This document shows positions 27,065-39,824 of a DNA stretch of 64,000 nt, in pieces. Below the pieces are notes generated by a model that saw nothing but the letters and a program-made list of their open reading frames with translations, did no database searches and was not told the DNA's origin. Each line of letters begins with the position of its first letter. The stretch's first letter is position 1. Both the position numbers and the translations under genes were made by a program. The DNA lies in contig JAQGDQ010000200.1 of the NCBI GenBank assembly GCA_030141605.1, positions 248,001-312,000 of the forward strand, written 5' to 3'. This DNA comes from Tubiluchus corallicola (taxonomy: Eukaryota; Priapulida; Priapulimorpha; Priapulimorphida; Tubiluchidae).

Positions 27065-27853
27065 GTTCTTTCACCTGTATTACTGCAACGAACTGCCCGA
27101 ATTATAAAACTCGAAAAGTGTTTTTACCTCGTGATATTTTTCCGATAATGTGATGCTTCTGAAGCAGCTTAAACTTATGTTCAGTAATTGGCTCACTACA
27201 GTTTCCGGTCTAGGTTTATGTGCACGCCCATTGCGATTTACCTACCATACATAGCCCTATAAATATGAGGATAACCATTTTTGCTAGGCAATTTTGACCA
27301 ATTTAGATGATCATTTGTGTCATTGTTAACAAGTTGCTGCACATGTTTTCTTGCGTGGTTCACTGTCAGTGATACACTGTCATTACAAGGTCTCAACGAT
27401 TGGTATATGGCTACTATAGTTTAACCAAGCGAAAGGTTATCATCGATTATCCAATTATCTGTCCAAACCAATACTTTTAATTTATCAATATACCACAGAC
27501 ATCTACCATTGGAAACTGATAATGTAGACAAAAAGGCATTATTGTTTACATGTGAAACTTTAAATGTAAAAAAGAAAATAAGGCGTTGACATAAGACACG
27601 TTGAATAACATTTTGTAGTAGTAGCAGCAAGCAGTAGTAAGACGAATGCGTTCGGTCTAACTGAATTAATAAAAATGTGTTACATAAAACTAAGGTAAAA
27701 CATGCTTACTCATCACCAAATTACTAACTACAAAGTCCATTATAATATTATATACCTTTACAATTACCGTATATACGAATAGAAGGGCAAGGTAACTAAA
27801 TCTTGCAATATGCAAGTTTGTGTTTTACTTCTATATAGGGCCTGAATTTTACC

Positions 27854-27854
<1 letters not shown>

Positions 27855-27909
<55 letters not shown>

Positions 27910-27973
27910 GATGAATTGCACATAAGTAAAAATTAACTGACACTCTATTACAATTTATCTGTTATTATTGTAG

Positions 27974-28028
<55 letters not shown>

Positions 28029-28060
28029 CATTATAACAGATATTATTATTATTCATCTGT
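27855..28060. repeat. inverted (AAT)n/(ATT)n pair with TCTGTTAT ends
   Basis: About 50 bases of AAT and about 65 bases of ATT face each other. They are joined by ACAGATGAAT near 27908 and ATTCATCTGT near 28050, so the block can fold back on itself. Confidence 0.7.
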
Positions 28061-28545
28061 TATCAGATTTTTTACGTGTATTAAAAAATTATAGACGTAC
28101 GTATTCTGCAAAAAACGTAAAGCTTTCATTAATATTTATTTTCTTTCAATAAGATTCGGCAAAATCATAAAATACAGGCAATACAAATGCAGAAATCAAG
28201 AGAATGTAAAAATGCAATTGAAATTCCTGACCCCTGAGGTGGCTGGGAACTAAACCGCCTAGGTACATTATTAACTTATATGAACCTATATCACGACATT
28301 CTCTAAAATGTTTTTGCATGCAGCGACTGATATCGTTTGGTGTTGTTTACTGAACCTAAAGCAGACTGTAGTTAATTGTTTCGTTTGTCTGTATCTACAG
28401 TAATTTATAGCAAATGAGTATAATATACTACTGTAGACTTGCAATGCACATTTTGGTGCAAGCGAGCGTTGGAACGACAATGTACAAAAACAAAGCCTGT
28501 TTCAAAATTTGCAATGGCTTCTATTCCAAGCGCTTACTTCACTGA
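28061..28545. other. upstream region of the Tyr/Gly repeat gene
   Basis: I see no gene or clear repeat before the TATA box at 28546. Confidence 0.5.
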
Positions 28546-28758
28546 TATAAAAGACCAAAGTACTATAGCACTTTAGCAATAAGGATTGCTCCGTGAGCGT
28601 GTTAGTACTGCAGTCAAGTTCGTGGTAAGCGCAGAGATTCTGTTACTTTTTATTTATTATTTCTATGTCTGTAAATGCTTGATTTATTCTTGCATAGCTC
28701 TTTATTAGTCTTGGCGTTTTTTTGTTTTACATTCTTGACGTATGCTTCTTAGTTTCAG
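28546..28758 (+). promoter_or_regulatory. TATA box, leader exon and leader intron of the gene at 28763
   Basis: TATAAAA at 28546-28552 predicts a start near 28577. The leader exon then ends at 28624 (CGTG|GTAAGC), and the intron 28625-28758 ends TTAGTTTCAG, 4 bases before the ATG. Confidence 0.75.
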
Positions 28759-28762
28759 AAAA

Positions 28763-29860
28763 ATGGAATTGCGAGTTGTGTTTGCATTTCTCCTTCTGGT
28801 AGCGTCTGTGGGTGCAAGCCGACGCGGCAGTGGCAGCGGCTACGGTTATGGCTTCAGACGGGGATCTGGTTCTGGACGGGGATATTACCGCAGACCAGCC
28901 GCTCGCGACACACCTCAACCGGTTGTTCAACAACCGGTTGTTCAGCCAGTTGTACAACCGACGGTTGTTAAACCGGTTGTTATCCACACCAGCACTCCAA
29001 CACGGTATGGACAGGCCAGTTATGGAAGGCAGGGTGGTTCCGGGTATAGAATGCCTGGGCAATCCGGCTATGGTTATGGGCAGTCTGGCTACGGTCGCGG
29101 GCAAGCTGGCTATGGTTATGGACAGTCTGGCTACGGTCACGGGCAAGCTGGCTATGGTTATGGACAGTCTGGCTATGGTCACGGGCAAGCTGGCTATGGT
29201 TATGGACAGTCTGGCTATGGTCAAGGGCAAGCAGCTGGCTATGGTTATGGACAGTCTGGCTACGGTCATGGGCAGCCTGGCTATGGTTATGGACAGACTG
29301 GTACTGGTTACGGGCAAGCTGGCTATGGTTATGGACAGGCAGGTACTGGTTACGGGCAAGCTGGCTATGGTTATGGACAGGCCGGTACTGGCGAGCAAGC
29401 TGGCTATGGTTATGGACAAGCAGGTACTAGTTACGGGCAAGCTGACTATGGTTATGGACAGAATTCCAATTATGGGCGAGGTGGATATGGTCAGTCTGGC
29501 TATGGTTATGGTCAACCTGGCTATGGACGTGGCGGATACAATGCTGCAGGTTATTCAAACAGTGGATCACAACAATACCAACAACAGGGAGCTTCCAATT
29601 ATGGTTATGACCAGCGGCAAGGCTATGGACAATCCGGTGGATATGGTTACTCCAATCGAGAATCATCTGGCTACGGATACCAGCACGAACCGGGACGCTC
29701 TACTGGTTATGGCTACCAGGATAATGCATCTTCTGGTCATGGACATGGCCAACAGCATGGCTATGACGAAGCGACCGGATATGGAAACCAACGGTATGGA
29801 GCTTCTGGAAGTCAGCAGTATGCTGCCGCCGGTTACGGAAGGCAAGGCTATTACAACTAG
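28763..29860 (+). CDS. secreted Tyr/Gly/Gln repeat protein
   Basis: A 365-aa secreted repeat protein; not assigned to a named family. I start at 28763 because the acceptor at 28757-28758 excludes the in-frame ATG at 28742. Residues 1-19 are the signal peptide ([19 protein letters not shown]). Next come a short basic Gly/Ser part, a Pro/Val/Gln stretch built on QPVV (about 50-75), and a tandem array (about 93-231) of roughly 14-residue units [14 protein letters not shown] drifting to [12 protein letters not shown]. The tail (about 232-365) mixes QQY, GYGY and His/Ser spacers and ends GRQGYYN. Tyr and Gly dominate and Lys is almost absent. This composition suits a structural or adhesive extracellular protein whose Tyr could be hydroxylated or cross-linked (inference). 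A polyadenylation signal AATAAA lies at 29947-29952. Repeat codons are homogenised, so the array is probably still turning over. Confidence 0.92.
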   Translation: MELRVVFAFLLLVASVGASRRGSGSGYGYGFRRGSGSGRGYYRRPAARDTPQPVVQQPVVQPVVQPTVVKPVVIHTSTPTRYGQASYGRQGGSGYRMPGQSGYGYGQSGYGRGQAGYGYGQSGYGHGQAGYGYGQSGYGHGQAGYGYGQSGYGQGQAAGYGYGQSGYGHGQPGYGYGQTGTGYGQAGYGYGQAGTGYGQAGYGYGQAGTGEQAGYGYGQAGTSYGQADYGYGQNSNYGRGGYGQSGYGYGQPGYGRGGYNAAGYSNSGSQQYQQQGASNYGYDQRQGYGQSGGYGYSNRESSGYGYQHEPGRSTGYGYQDNASSGHGHGQQHGYDEATGYGNQRYGASGSQQYAAAGYGRQGYYN

Positions 29861-29946
29861 GCTTACTTGTTAACAAATATTTATTACTGTATTGTAATTA
29901 CTCGTGTGTTCTGTTTTAAATACCTAATTTTTCTTGTCTGTGGTGT

Positions 29947-29952
29947 AATAAA
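29947..29952 (+). terminator. polyadenylation signal AATAAA
   Basis: A canonical AATAAA 87 bases after the stop codon of the Tyr/Gly repeat gene, followed by a T-rich segment. Confidence 0.75.
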
Positions 29953-30790
29953 TACGTTGTTTCTTACATATAATTAGATTTCCTGCATGGTTTTATTATT
30001 ACGTTTCAACCCCAACGGGTAGTACACTACATACTGTCTAAACAAATTTTAACACTTTGTCATTTTAACACCCAACAGTTGATACAGTACACATTGTCTA
30101 ATTGAACTAGTAATAATATTTTCAGAACAACGTTACACTTTTTGTACGTAGTTTAATTCAGATTTAATGTTTTGTACGTGTGCAAAATATGTCAGTCTGT
30201 TCTTCTTAATTAGTACATTAATGTTCATAACTGATATTGTGTATAAACATGTCATATGTAACTATAAGTAACTATACATGTTAATGCGTCATTTACGCCT
30301 AGTTTTATAACAGTGCGCCGAAATAAAAAATGGTTGGTCTGTTGACTGACTCTGCTGTTTCAACCATCAAAACAATTTTTACAGTAAAACATAAAATGTG
30401 CTACACAGTCAGTTGAACAGTAAATGACCATCTTTTGATATAACACGCCGGCCGTAACTTGACACCAGTTCAACACGCTTCACTCATTTCAATGAAAGTT
30501 TTTAGTAACAATTTTGGAAAAGTGTGTAGTAGTCGGTTTCTGCAATCAGTGAAGAATTTTATCAATAATAGACTTTCTTTTTTCTGCATCTTGCAACAAT
30601 TTATAGTAGAACTGCAATAATTGCGTTTTACAAAATCAAAAGTAGTTTTAACGTACTTTTACCTTTTTACAACATTTTATTGCACAATAGTTACAAGACT
30701 GAATTACATTTTCACAGTAAATACCAAGTCACTTATATATTTTATACCATGCAAAGTAGTAGCAAGACTAAACCTTTTACAATACACAAA
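29953..30790. other. convergent intergenic region
   Basis: No gene. Two diverged copies of CAACGGGTAG-TACACTACATACTGTCTA-like text lie at about 30013-30044 and 30070-30101. Confidence 0.5.
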
Positions 30791-31183
30791 TCACTTATAT
30801 CTTTTATACCCACTACTGGGCACTTCTATTCTGGCGTCGGCGGCTTCGGGATCATCCAGCACTAAACCAGTGTCTCCACCTACCACGTTAGGGAGATCTT
30901 CAGAATTTTCAGGCAACTTTTCTATCATTATCTCTGGAAAACGAGGAGGAGCCTGAGTTTTTGCTGTCGTTGTTGCCGTTGCTATTGTCTTTGCTGATGT
31001 TGATCGCATTGATCTTGATTTCCACGGGTTTTGAATGTTGTTAAAGTGAAAGAAATTTACCCGGGGTTTGTAAATTCCAGGAACCCATTGTGAAATTTCT
31101 TTTGCCGTAGGCATATGAATGGTCCAGTCAAATGAATGTAAGGGTGTTACCAAAATAAAGATTAAAACCAGCTTCCTACACAT
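30791..31183 (-). CDS. secreted core-motif/DPxA-type protein (family-1 member H)
   Basis: A 130-aa protein. Residues 1-18 are a signal peptide (MCRKLVLIFILVTPLHS). The core is present in a divergent form, RVNFFHFNNIQNPW, without the preceding Cys, and it lies before the linker, not after it. A Ser/Arg/Thr/Ala-rich basic linker follows. The C-terminus GGDTGLVLDDPEAADARIEV is a full family signature, extended by SSGYKRYK. There is a single coding exon; acceptor TCTTTTTACAG lies 1 base before the ATG. The promoter is clear: TATAAAT at 32067-32061, and a tiny leader exon ending at 32005 (AACGAG|GTAAGATG). It is the right-most family member and converges on the Tyr/Gly repeat gene. The Tyr/Lys tail is unique in the cluster. 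Confidence 0.82.
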   Translation of the reverse strand: MCRKLVLIFILVTPLHSFDWTIHMPTAKEISQWVPGIYKPRVNFFHFNNIQNPWKSRSMRSTSAKTIATATTTAKTQAPPRFPEIMIEKLPENSEDLPNVVGGDTGLVLDDPEAADARIEVPSSGYKRYK

Positions 31184-31383
31184 GCTGTAAAAAGAACAAG
31201 ATCAATTACTAAATACATGTATACTTCTTTTCTCTCAGCTAAGGGGAAACGGCTGTATTTCAAAATAGTTCTTGATTACGTTATACCACCTACTTGCTCA
31301 CACATGTGTATTAAGAAAGACATCATACTCTTAGCAACAATTAACCTGACGGGTAGCAAACTGAAGGAGCCGCTGAAAAATTG

Positions 31384-31460
31384 TGGACCAACCAGGAACT
31401 GAATCTAGTGACATTGGCGATTTTTTTCGCACGTTCTACCATTTTAGCTACTTGCCCATC
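31384..31460 (-). mobile_element. tRNA-like SINE head or tRNA relic
   Basis: Reading minus, GTAGCTAAAATGGTAGAACG resembles a polymerase III box A and GATTCAGTTCCTGG a weak box B, with tRNA-like spacing. It lies in the leader intron of the gene at 30791-31183. No intact cloverleaf is seen. Confidence 0.4.
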
Positions 31461-32004
31461 AAAGCAGAGCAGGTGAGATCTGATATCTTGTCGCAACATT
31501 ACATAATCAGTCAGAGCCACCTATATGATCCTAGTGATACATAGCACTACATTTGAAGATACACACATACACCCTCACACACTGTAATTACACACTATTA
31601 TATAACACTGTTATTTCACAAGTGTTTAACAAAAAGCATTAATTGTAAAATAATGTAATAAAATTTTACATGTTGTTGGCCCCGAAAACTTTAATATATT
31701 AATTTATTTCTAAATGCTGCATTATTGCTAAGTTTATTCGTATTTGTAAGTATTAAAAACTTTATTCAAGGTAAAATGCTTTTACAGCATAACCAGAAGA
31801 GAAAACACATGAGACGATTATTCTCCATTAAATTTTGTAGTAGAGTCTATTCATAAAATTAACAAAATTTTTCTTTTTTCCCAGCATCATTTGACTATGA
31901 AAGTAAGTGCTTTATCTTTCGAGAAATTTCGATCATAGAGTCGCGACGTAAGCGATTGTAATTAAATTAAGTTTTATATGGAAATATTTGCACGCACATC
32001 TTAC

Positions 32005-32067
32005 CTCGTTTCTCATTCAGTAATACAAGCGACCGCACAGGGTAAGATTTTGTGTAAGAAATTTATA
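32005..32067 (-). promoter_or_regulatory. TATA box and leader exon of the gene at 30791-31183
   Basis: TATAAAT (32067-32061, minus) predicts a start near 32035. A leader exon of about 30 bases ends at donor ACGAG|GTAAGATG (exon end 32005). The intron runs to the acceptor at 31185-31186. Confidence 0.7.
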
Positions 32068-32614
32068 CTGCGCAAGAAATATTTATTATAAGCATCCGAA
32101 AAATAGTTTTCACTGTAAAAACGTTAAGTAAAATACATTACCGCGAATGTATATGAATAAATATGATCAAGTAACTAAACATTTTGTAAAATTCACTATA
32201 AAGGATGTTAGTGGGTAAAGGAAGAGGATTGACTTCCGAACAGTGTGCAGTGTAGGTAATGATGCCAACGACGATGCAAACCTCTTTTGGATGATTTTTG
32301 TTTAACTGTTTTTACTATGGCACACTACACTTCATAAACGGCGTGTATGGTGTATGATGAAAGAGTACATAAAACTGGAACAGGTGTACTTCAGTGCACA
32401 GTCCTGAAGCTCAGAATTTACTCCTGGACCTGCAATTGCGCAAAGAGGGCGAAAATTTGCAAAAAAAAACGTACCACAAATAAATTTAGAAGTATAGTTG
32501 TGAAATTGTTACTTTTACCGTCTTTATTGGTTATACGCTAACAACTACAAGGACTGTTCTAATTTTTTGTGCCAGTGACTTAATTGTAATTACTTAATGA
32601 TATTGCGTTGCAGT
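32068..32614. other. intergenic
   Basis: No gene is supported. One 64-codon frame at 32347-32541 has no recognisable content. Confidence 0.45.
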
Positions 32615-32674
32615 AACAACAGGACGACAAGGACAAGGACAACGACAACGACAACGACAGCGACAGCGACAGCG

Positions 32675-32714
<40 letters not shown>

Positions 32715-32764
32715 GAGCAACAGCAGCAGCAACAATAACGTTATCAACAACAACAACAACAACA
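32615..32764. repeat. ACN trinucleotide repeat (GACAAC to CAACAA)
   Basis: About 150 bases of an AC-N triplet pattern that passes from GACAAGGAC through GACAGC to pure CAA. All frames across it are homopolymer-like and not believed. Confidence 0.95.
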
Positions 32765-33362
32765 AATGCCCCGTGCAATGTCATGCCTTCTTTTCAAGAT
32801 TTTCTGATAGTGCACATCTACAATTATTTGTAGCTTTTGACTTCACCTTGACATGCAAAATTTAGTGTGATGTCCTGTAGATTAAGCGCAGTTTGTAGAA
32901 TTGTGCTTTTTGAATGTAAGGTTGTTTAACATTCTAATAGTTTGAGTCTGATCAATTATCGACCAAGACAAAAAGCTGAAAGCTGACTGGTCATCGGTGG
33001 CGGGTTTAGACTGACTGTGAAATTCAGCAATGTCTGACCTGTTTTGAAACTTGACCGTGACAGTTTAGGAAGCAAAAGTGTTTAGAGAAGATGTGCACTC
33101 GTCCGAATGACGCTAACACGTCTAAAATATGTCATATAAGATAAATTTACTGCAAAAAGTTTAAACACTAACAAAATAATAATCGTTTAGTAGTCACAGT
33201 TTATTTATACATATATGCGATTAAATATTTCTTTATACATTGGCCTTGAGTTGTCACAATTGCTTACATGTGCAAGACTCATAATTAGGTAACCCTTCCA
33301 AGAATGATGTATTTATCGTTTCACCAGTGACCTGACAATAGAATATTAGTTCAGCAATTATC

Positions 33363-34331
33363 TTAACGTCCGTATCCGCTGCTTCTACCACCTCCATACC
33401 CTCCTCCGCTGATGGTTCTCTGCTGTTGGACCACTCTTGTGGATCGAGCTCTTGCTGGAAGGGTATTAGCAGGTCCAGAATGCACTGGAAGTGACTCAAG
33501 CTGGACAGCCTGGAACTGTAGATTGGGTGTCCTCTGATAACCGTAAGCCGCTCCTTGTTCGGTTTTGCCTTCTCCGGAGGCCGTTTGTGTGTACTGTTGT
33601 GTGGCGTCCTGGCTGGCTTCACGGGAAGCAGCAAGTTGAATTCCTGCCTCGCCCGTTCCGGAACCTTCTCGGACCTGTTCGCTCTTTTCGTTCTGGCGAG
33701 CGAATCCGGACCGGAATCTGGTGCCGATAACGACTTGCTCAGTTTGTGCTGCAGTGCGGGCTTCTCGAGGTGCCAGTTCGTTGGCTTCGTTCCTGAACTG
33801 GTTGAAGTCAAAACCTTCAACATTGATGTAGTTGTTGCCAAAGTTGTCAAAACCAAAGGCTTGTGCATCAATGTTACCAAAGTTGTTGGGGTCAATGTTG
33901 CCATTGCCACCAAAACCTTGCAAGCCTGCTGAAGCGAACTGAGAAGCGGCAGAAGAGCCACCAAAAGACCTTGATGAACTAGTGCCAAATGAGCGCCCTC
34001 CACCAAATGATCGTCCACCACCAAATGATCGTCCACCACTAAATGAACGGCCACCTCCGAAAGTTCCACCAAATGACTGACCTCGACTAACGGGTGCGAC
34101 GCTCTGAACGAACCTCTGCTGCTGCTGTTGAAAGCCCCCACGGTTCTGGAAGCCACCTCGGAGTTGAGCTCCACCAAATCCTACTTGATTGCCGTGTCCG
34201 CCTCCACCGCGAAATTGCTGACCACATCCTCCTCGTCCACAGCCACCTTGAGAACCACCGCACCCTCCTTGTCCGCAGCAAATGGCACTGCCAAGACAGG
34301 CCAATAGAATGGAAATGACGATAACTTTCAT
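33363..34331 (-). CDS. secreted Gly/Arg-rich protein with FGFDNFG / SGEGKTEQGA module (paralogue J)
   Basis: A 322-aa protein of no named family. The ATG at 34331 is chosen because it follows acceptor TTTTTTTACAG by one base and opens a signal peptide (MKVIVISILLACLGSAICC). Residues 20-39 are Gly/Cys-rich (GGCG repeats). Residues 40-125 are Gly/Gln/Arg/Phe-rich with GGGRSFGG repeats. About 144-185 is a module (FGNIDAQAFGFDNFGNNYIN, then FDFNQFRN), followed by APREA, VVIGxxxxSGFARQ, SRxASQDATQxYTQ, SGEGKTEQGA and LPVHSGPxNxLP. The C-terminal 25 residues are a Gly/Tyr/Arg tail. The module is shared in order with the gene at 39825. The TATA box TATATAAA is at 35342-35335 and the leader exon ends at 35256 (AGAG|GTAAG). 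The protein is extracellular by its signal peptide. The six Cys near the N-terminus may cross-link (inference). Confidence 0.92.
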   Translation of the reverse strand: MKVIVISILLACLGSAICCGQGGCGGSQGGCGRGGCGQQFRGGGGHGNQVGFGGAQLRGGFQNRGGFQQQQQRFVQSVAPVSRGQSFGGTFGGGRSFSGGRSFGGGRSFGGGRSFGTSSSRSFGGSSAASQFASAGLQGFGGNGNIDPNNFGNIDAQAFGFDNFGNNYINVEGFDFNQFRNEANELAPREARTAAQTEQVVIGTRFRSGFARQNEKSEQVREGSGTGEAGIQLAASREASQDATQQYTQTASGEGKTEQGAAYGYQRTPNLQFQAVQLESLPVHSGPANTLPARARSTRVVQQQRTISGGGYGGGRSSGYGR

Positions 34332-34332
34332 T

Positions 34333-35342
34333 CTGTAAAAAAAACAAAGTAAATGTAAAATAAAAAATTTCGGCTCGTAGACCTGAATATTCACTCAAAA
34401 ATTGATGATGTACTAGAGACTTCAATGATGTACAACACTCAATATTTAGAACAAAGTCGATGATGCCCACTTGATGACTTAAACGACTTGAACGCAACAT
34501 GATGCTTTATGACAGTAACTCACAAGTAATACGCTACAAGTAAGCTTTTTGAAAGAATCTGGACCTGTGGTTATTAGGCAGTATAATTTCACTTTTCACT
34601 CATTCTGTTCTCGGCCGATTTTGTAAAACTGCACTAACTGCAGAGTTTTTAGTAAAATAGCATTTTTGTGCCCCAGTGTTGAATAAACAACAAGACAAGC
34701 CGATTCAGCAACTAGGATAAGGTTCATTTTTTTGGATGATTTTTGCCCTGTTGCCTTATAATTTCTGCTGACAATGTCACTAACGAAAAGACAAAAAATG
34801 TGGCGCAACTGATTATTTATTTTAATTTTGCACTGACGTTTCTTTACGTGTGTTGACCCCAATATGATTTCTTATTGAGCTAATTAAATAACTCAGTTAT
34901 TATCAAAGAGCATTAATAAAAATACTTTGAGTTTTCACTCAAATCCATCACAAGCATTGCTAAAAATGATAATACCAAGATTTCATTATGCTATAGCATT
35001 CTTTGTAATTTTACCTACATGAATGTGCAGCAACCGTTCGCTCATTTTGCACAAAATAAAATAAATGTGCAGCAAATTAAACACTAACATTTCTGTAAAA
35101 AAGAAAATCTGATATTGTTTCGTTGTCGACACTTTTTAGCTAATGCGATAAAGACTCGTATTATACTGAATATTAGTTGCAAATTTTTATTTGAGAAAGT
35201 GGTAATATGAACTAAGCACTTAAGTCAAACTATCGTACAAATTTATTTATCTTACCTCTCTGACAGGCGCAGTTTCTTATTGGACTAGTCTTGCACAGTT
35301 AAGCAATTGGCAAAGATGTTTGGCTTTGATTGAATTTATATA
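34333..35342 (-). promoter_or_regulatory. TATA box, leader exon and intron of the gene at 33363-34331
   Basis: TATATAAA (35342-35335, minus) predicts a start near 35308. The leader exon ends at 35256 with donor GTCAGAG|GTAAGA. The intron 35255-34333 ends in a T-rich acceptor next to the ATG. Confidence 0.75.
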
Positions 35343-38326
35343 CGATCTCCCCATCTCACCTGACCCACATTTTCACACCTGGGATGCTGAATGAAATCGA
35401 AAAGTTGTTTTGTGCCGATTAACTTCTCTGTTCAGAGCTTTGGCGTTCAAGGAGCGTTAAGACGACGTAAACCGGTACTTAGTGAATGCTTGACACCAGC
35501 AACCTGCAGAGTTGCTAAATTAATAACCCAGAAATGATTGAAACCATTATTAAGCCACGATGAATTGAAAATAAAAGTTGACCGCAATTATTATACATGG
35601 TTTATAGAATCTTCGTCTGAACTCGCAGAAACTGTAACAGGCTAACCTTTTTAGTTTATTTGAAGTCATGTAGGTTACTCGTTTGCGAACCAACTTTATA
35701 AAGTGCCCTATTTCGCCGTGATACCGGTCTCGTTCATGTAAATAAAACGTTTTTAGCCTATTTTTACTGTAACATCACACCAGATACAATATTTTAATTT
35801 TTTACAAAAAACGAATCATGGCATCGATAAATTGTGCTCTAAATGACATGCTCGCAAAAAACAGACTATGACAACAATATATGACGTCCTACTAAGTTAA
35901 ATGACATATGCAGGCAGTTGGTCAAAAAAACTCAATAAGCAAGTAAACCCAATGCTTCACATTTTAGGCTAGTTTTTTTTTGTCGACTAGCCCACATTTT
36001 TAATCATTAACCGCATAGCTATACATCATTTTCCTTTTTAACACTAACCTTAAGCTGTCGTTGCTTTATGCTTACTGCATATGAGTTTTATCTTGGTTTT
36101 ATTAATAATATTATAGATAATTTCTGGTAGCATAATATAACTCATAAAAGTTTCTTGATCTCTCAAACTGTTAAACTATTTACTCTTTTGAAAACTTAAG
36201 TGTATGAAACCGAGGAATTCGATCTGTTTAAAATACGAGCAGCTCTGTTATATTAATAATACAGAAAATGTTTAAATAATTGAAATAAATTTTTTTGTGA
36301 ACTTTAAAGAACTGCTATTGGTTTTTTATACACGATTTTTCCATTCCAGTAAATCGGAAAAAAATTCATACTTTATGACTTTTTGGTAAGCAAATGTTGT
36401 GGCACCAACCATACAGGTCTGAAAAACTTTCACACAAAAATCATGACGGCGAGCTGAGTAGAAATTCCGAGCAAAGAACTGAAAAAACATAAATTTACCG
36501 CAAATTTTAAAAATAGATTCAGTCAGAACATTTTACCCAGCGACTGTTATTTCCAGTCTTCTTTTTATAAGTTCTTGTTCCTGTAACGTCTTGTTTATTT
36601 TTGTTTAGTTTACAGCAGCGTATATAAGTGTATGTTTATAACATGGAATTTTATTCTACAAAAAAGTCCTTATGTACAGCAAACTTTCGGGTAACTGCTC
36701 TTGTTGAAACGATTAGTATACAATAGCGTTTAACGTGTGTGTGTTTGTTATAATGTGGAATTCTTTTCTGCAATAATGCTTCAACTCAGTTAAATTTAAG
36801 TCAACTCATTCAGTTCAATTCAGTTTCAAAACCCTGATTACATTTTTGTACAATTTTAACTCTATTGATATACGTAGAAAATAGAACACCAAAGCAGCAG
36901 CTAATTGTTAAGGGCTAAAGTTCAAAATGCCGAAGCACAAACGTTCAAGTAAGATTTAAGCCATAGACGCTTCATGACATTGTTATTTCGGAACTACAGA
37001 TTAAAACGATAAACCATAAGCTACACCAGGTTATCGCTTTCTGACATCAATAATGCGTGCCTAACTTCCGATTTTCAGAAAAATGCGTATCTTAACAGAG
37101 AAGATTGCCCGACTTTTTGTACAGTTTGATCCATTTTTACAAATTTATTTTCTTATTATTAGCAGACTTTACTTGAAGCTGTATTTTTGCGAGTTGCGCT
37201 TTAGTGGTTGGTAACAAAACGAAGTCATTGATTAATATCTAGGCTGTAACGAACAAGTTTAGTTAAAATAACATTTGGTAGTTATTGAACATGTTAGTTT
37301 TGAGTTAGAAACTGTTGTAAGCAGCTGAAGCGTTTGTTTTTATTTCCAACTGCGGAAAAGGTTATAATCGTGGCGTAAAAAGTAGATGGTTTATTTGCAG
37401 AACCGTGGAGAAACTTCATTAATAGTCGAACGATAACATTTATTTTGTTCTTTTTAATCATTTTACAATTTATACTACCTTTATATAGAATTTATCATCA
37501 AATTGCACCAATGCACAAATGTTTGTTTTTTAAACTATACGAATGTATGTCAAAGAGTACGTCGCAAAATGGCACAGAAAATGCTTATACAAAAATTAAA
37601 TTTAAGGAGGAAATCTCAGGCCTGCTCTGTCATGTTTACTAGTAACTCAGCTGGCAAAGCATGGGAGTAATCCCAGGTCTCGGGTTCAAGCACCGATTAG
37701 TCCACAATTTTTCAGCGTTTCCTTTCTTTCTCCAACTCATTACCTGTAATGGGTAATAATTATTCAGATAAACCGCAATGGTTTATAAACATTCTGGCCT
37801 TCACAATCATGGTCTACTAGTTAAAAATTGAAATTTATTTGCACTCTTAAAATTACATAGAAGTAGTTACACTATATTGTCATAAAGTCACATTTCCATC
37901 TTTTCTGAGGGAGGAGTATATACTATACTTCTTATCTGTTGAATTTTTCATCGATTTAGTATTTTAGGAACATGCACTGTCGCAATGTTAAAAAGCACTA
38001 ATGTACCTACTCAGAATTCTTGAGCAGGTCACACTTGACATATTATCATTATTTGATTTCCGTGCTCGGTTTGCACTATATTTAAAATAGGCCTATTTAA
38101 AATAACTGTTACAATTTTTTAGTGACATTATATAAAACTTTATAATATTCGTCGAAGGAACATATAATAAATGGTGTCTGAATGACATAACATTCTACCT
38201 GTGAGTTGTGCATTTTAACTGCTTATCGTTCCTTGTCATTTTAGTACGTGCGGTTTCACTGATGTCACGTCATATTCTACTTTAAATTGCTATTTAAAGG
38301 TGGCGCCACTGTGTCATCACACTATA
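35343..38326. other. intergenic, one tRNA-like relic
   Basis: No gene is supported across this stretch. The only structured item is the tRNA-like head at about 37638-37708. Confidence 0.5.
37638..37708 (+). mobile_element. tRNA-like SINE head or tRNA relic
   Basis: ACTAGTAACTCAGCTGGCAA gives a good box A, GGGTTCAAGCACC a near box B. The ends (ACTAGT and ATTAGT) could pair over six positions, and TGGG..CCCA forms an anticodon-like stem with a loop one base too short. A working tRNA is unlikely; a SINE head is more probable. Confidence 0.45.

Positions 38327-39824
<1,498 letters not shown>

Noticed and set aside
28763-29860. Assignment of the Tyr/Gly protein to suckerins, shematrins or mussel foot proteins
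   Set aside because: Only composition is similar; the repeat words and ends do not match those families as I know them.
28727-29873. Long frames on both strands over the Tyr/Gly repeat gene (Thr/Ser/Ile-rich and Met/Val/Asp-rich)
   Set aside because: Shadows of the codon bias of the repeat array; only the GYGQ frame has a signal peptide and an acceptor at its start.
33254-34177. Overlapping 307-aa minus frame and plus-strand frames over the Gly-rich genes (also 39800-40590)
   Set aside because: Low-complexity shadows; the paralogue comparison identifies the true frame in both genes.
37638-37708. Functional tRNA gene
   Set aside because: Anticodon loop length and T-arm pairing are wrong; better explained as a SINE head.
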